From Arthrobacter pascens (GTDB taxonomy: Bacteria > Actinomycetota > Actinomycetes > Actinomycetales > Micrococcaceae), in assembly GCF_030816475.1 (NCBI RefSeq), contig NZ_JAUSXF010000001.1, positions 2,542,001 to 2,606,000 of the forward strand: a DNA stretch of 64,000 bases, given 5' to 3'. The translations under genes and the position numbers were made by a program. Below are positions 62,460 through 64,000 of this stretch, piece by piece (within the stretch, counting starts at the first letter, position 1; each line of letters starts with the position of its first letter). The notes beneath the pieces were generated by a model. That model was not told the origin of the DNA, ran no database searches, and saw only the letters and a list, made by a program, of their open reading frames with translations.

Positions 62460-64000
62460 ATGTCTGAATCCGTTAACTTGCCCGCCCTCGGTGAGAGCGT
62501 CACCGAAGGAACCGTCACCCGCTGGCTCAAGCAGGTAGGTGACCGGGTAGAAGTGGACGAGCCGCTGCTCGAGGTTTCCACCGACAAAGTAGACACTGAA
62601 ATCCCCTCTCCGATAGCCGGCGTGATCGAAGAAATCCTCGTCGCCGAGGACGAGACCGCCGAAGTGGGCGCTCCCCTGGTCCGCATTGGTGACGGTTCCG
62701 GTGGCGGTTCAGCACCTGAGGCCGCCCCCGAGGCAGCGGCCCCGGCCGAAGAAGCCCCCTCGGCTCCGGCTGAAGAGGCCCCTGCCGCACCCGCTGAAGC
62801 AGCCCCTGCAGCCGAGCCGGCACCTGCCGCGCAGGCACCTGCAGCGTCCGACGGCGAAAGCCACGAGGTCACCCTGCCGGCACTTGGCGAAAGCGTCACG
62901 GAAGGCACCGTCACCCGCTGGCTCAAGGCCGTGGGTGACAGCGTAGACGTGGACGAGCCGCTGCTGGAGGTATCAACCGACAAGGTCGACACCGAGATCC
63001 CGTCCCCGGTAGCCGGAACGCTGCAGGAGATCCGGGTCAACGAAGACGAAACCGCCGAAGTCGGCTCTGTCCTCGCCGTCATCGGTTCCGGGGCAGCCGC
63101 CCCCGCCGCAGCAGCTGCACCCGCGCAGCCCGCTCCGGCAGCCGAACAGAAGACTGAAGCCCCGGCTCCTGCCGAGGCACCGAAAGCAGCCGAAGCTCCA
63201 AAGGCCGAAGCTCCGGCACCTGCTGCTGCGCCTGCTCCGGCCGCAGCACCCGCCCCTGTAGCTTCTCAGCCCGCAGTTTCGCAGCCTTCACAGCCTGCGG
63301 CAGCTTCCAACGGGTCCGCAGAATCCGGCTATGTCACTCCGCTGGTCCGCAAGCTCGCCAACCAGCAGGGCGTGGACATCTCCGCCTTGACCGGCACCGG
63401 CGTGGGCGGCCGTATCCGCAAGCAGGACGTCCTCGCGGCAGCCGAGGCGAACGCCGCTCCGGCCGCAGCCCCAGCAGCCCCGGCAGCCACTGCCGCCGCA
63501 CCGGCAAAGCCGGCAGCAGCGGGCCCGGCCGCTTCCTCCCTGCGCGGCACCGTTCAGAAGGCCCCGCGGATCCGCCAGGTCATCGCCCGGCGCATGCGCG
63601 AGTCCCTCGAGATCTCCACCCAGCTCACGCAGGTGCACGAAGTGGATATGACCAAGGTCGCCAAGCTGCGGCTGAAGGCCAAGAACTCGTTCCAGGCCCA
63701 GAACGGTGTCAAGCTCACGTTCCTTCCGTTCATTGCCAAGGCCGTGGCCGAGGCACTGAAGCAGCACCCCAAGCTCAACGCTGCCTATGACGAAGACAAG
63801 CAGGAGATCACGTACCACAACGCCGAGCACCTGGCGATCGCCGTGGACACGGACAAGGGTCTCCTGGTTCCGGTCATCAACGATGCCGGCAACCTGAACC
63901 TGGCCGGCCTGGCCGGCAAGATCGCCGACGTCGCCGGCCGCACCCGCGACGGCAAGATCGGCCCTGACGAGCTGTCCGGCGGAACCTTCAGCATCACCAA
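62460..64000 (+). CDS. sucB: Dihydrolipoamide acyltransferase (E2, SucB/DlaT-like), 3'-truncated by window edge
   Basis: At least 513 aa; the stop is beyond the window. Two lipoyl domains are nearly identical: lysine K43 in '[13 protein letters not shown]' and K175 in the second copy. Pro/Ala/Glu-rich hinge linkers follow each, then a peripheral-subunit-binding domain ('[18 protein letters not shown]', about 292-330), another linker and the start of the catalytic acyltransferase domain ('[14 protein letters not shown]', '[14 protein letters not shown]'). The catalytic HxxxD is not yet reached. In actinobacteria this E2 (DlaT in M. tuberculosis) serves pyruvate dehydrogenase even when annotated as the succinyltransferase of 2-oxoglutarate dehydrogenase. 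The start ATG at 62460 has a ribosome site (AAGGAG) about 12 bases upstream. Confidence 0.92.
   Translation, partial: MSESVNLPALGESVTEGTVTRWLKQVGDRVEVDEPLLEVSTDKVDTEIPSPIAGVIEEILVAEDETAEVGAPLVRIGDGSGGGSAPEAAPEAAAPAEEAPSAPAEEAPAAPAEAAPAAEPAPAAQAPAASDGESHEVTLPALGESVTEGTVTRWLKAVGDSVDVDEPLLEVSTDKVDTEIPSPVAGTLQEIRVNEDETAEVGSVLAVIGSGAAAPAAAAAPAQPAPAAEQKTEAPAPAEAPKAAEAPKAEAPAPAAAPAPAAAPAPVASQPAVSQPSQPAAASNGSAESGYVTPLVRKLANQQGVDISALTGTGVGGRIRKQDVLAAAEANAAPAAAPAAPAATAAAPAKPAAAGPAASSLRGTVQKAPRIRQVIARRMRESLEISTQLTQVHEVDMTKVAKLRLKAKNSFQAQNGVKLTFLPFIAKAVAEALKQHPKLNAAYDEDKQEITYHNAEHLAIAVDTDKGLLVPVINDAGNLNLAGLAGKIADVAGRTRDGKIGPDELSGGTFSIT

Noticed and set aside
1-64000. Prophage, transposon or CRISPR array
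   Set aside because: No transposase, integrase, Cas or phage structural gene was seen, and the only repeats are short and local.

Overview
The window is high-GC chromosomal DNA with densely packed, co-oriented genes, many GTG/TTG starts and stop/start overlaps. The protein set (DUF3000, DUF3159, DUF3710, DUF3093, DUF4193, SepH, DUF5998, DUF4192, PAC2, fused CydDC, ParC/ParE beside an HrdB/SigA-type sigma factor) points to an actinobacterium, most likely a member of the Micrococcaceae such as Arthrobacter or Pseudarthrobacter. It looks like core chromosome: I see no rRNA, tRNA, CRISPR array, transposase, integrase or phage gene, and no stretch longer than 300 bases without a gene.

Layout. 1-7474 (+): 3' end of an SDR gene, a threonine-aldolase-type lyase, DUF3000, an RNase D/HRDC protein and a two-gene fatty-acid beta-oxidation operon (thiolase plus FadB-type multifunctional enzyme) with a visible promoter/operator. 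7502-12436 (-): a MacAB-like efflux module with an unusual small membrane protein, and an HMCES/YedK-type DNA-protein-crosslink protein. 12615-17881 (-): an ECF-type vitamin/metabolite importer (A, T, S) behind a frameshifted nucleoside hydrolase and an aldo/keto reductase. 17891-23996 (-): an unknown protein, DUF402, Dxs and aconitase. 24160-29005: TrmA-like RNA methyltransferase and KimA-like permease (-) facing two TrkA/CeoBC-type K+ proteins (+). 29087-34178: DUF3159, OB-fold, DUF3710, Dut, DUF3093, DUF4193 and SepH; this run resembles the order I recall for the M. tuberculosis Rv2680-Rv2700 region. 34181-39596 (-): thymidine kinase, phosphodiesterase-type protein, DUF5998, and a GNAT/acyl-CoA-synthetase fusion. 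39675-42725 (+): ParC and a DinB-like protein. 42823-48965 (-): cytochrome bd oxidase cydA-cydB-cydDC, divergent from a BlaI/M56 pair (49225-50625, +). 50701-56497: ParE, DUF7455, SigA and DUF4192. 56519-58900 (-): MFS transporter and PAC2 protein. 59171-64000 (+): leucyl aminopeptidase, dihydrolipoyl dehydrogenase and the start of the 2-oxoacid dehydrogenase E2.

The most interesting signals are regulatory or structural. Three 17-bp TTCTAC-N5-GTAGAA palindromes lie between cydA and a BlaI-type repressor gene. A 16-bp palindrome sits inside the promoter of the beta-oxidation operon. A GGGAAC-N18-GTT (SigR/SigH-like) promoter candidate lies before sigA. A tandem 16-bp repeat separates the divergent K+ genes. 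A one-base insertion has cut the C-terminus off the nucleoside hydrolase of the orphan ECF importer cluster. I do not see a wholly new multi-gene system. The nearest candidates are the nucleoside-hydrolase/ECF cluster of unknown substrate and the BlaI/M56-cytochrome bd pairing.
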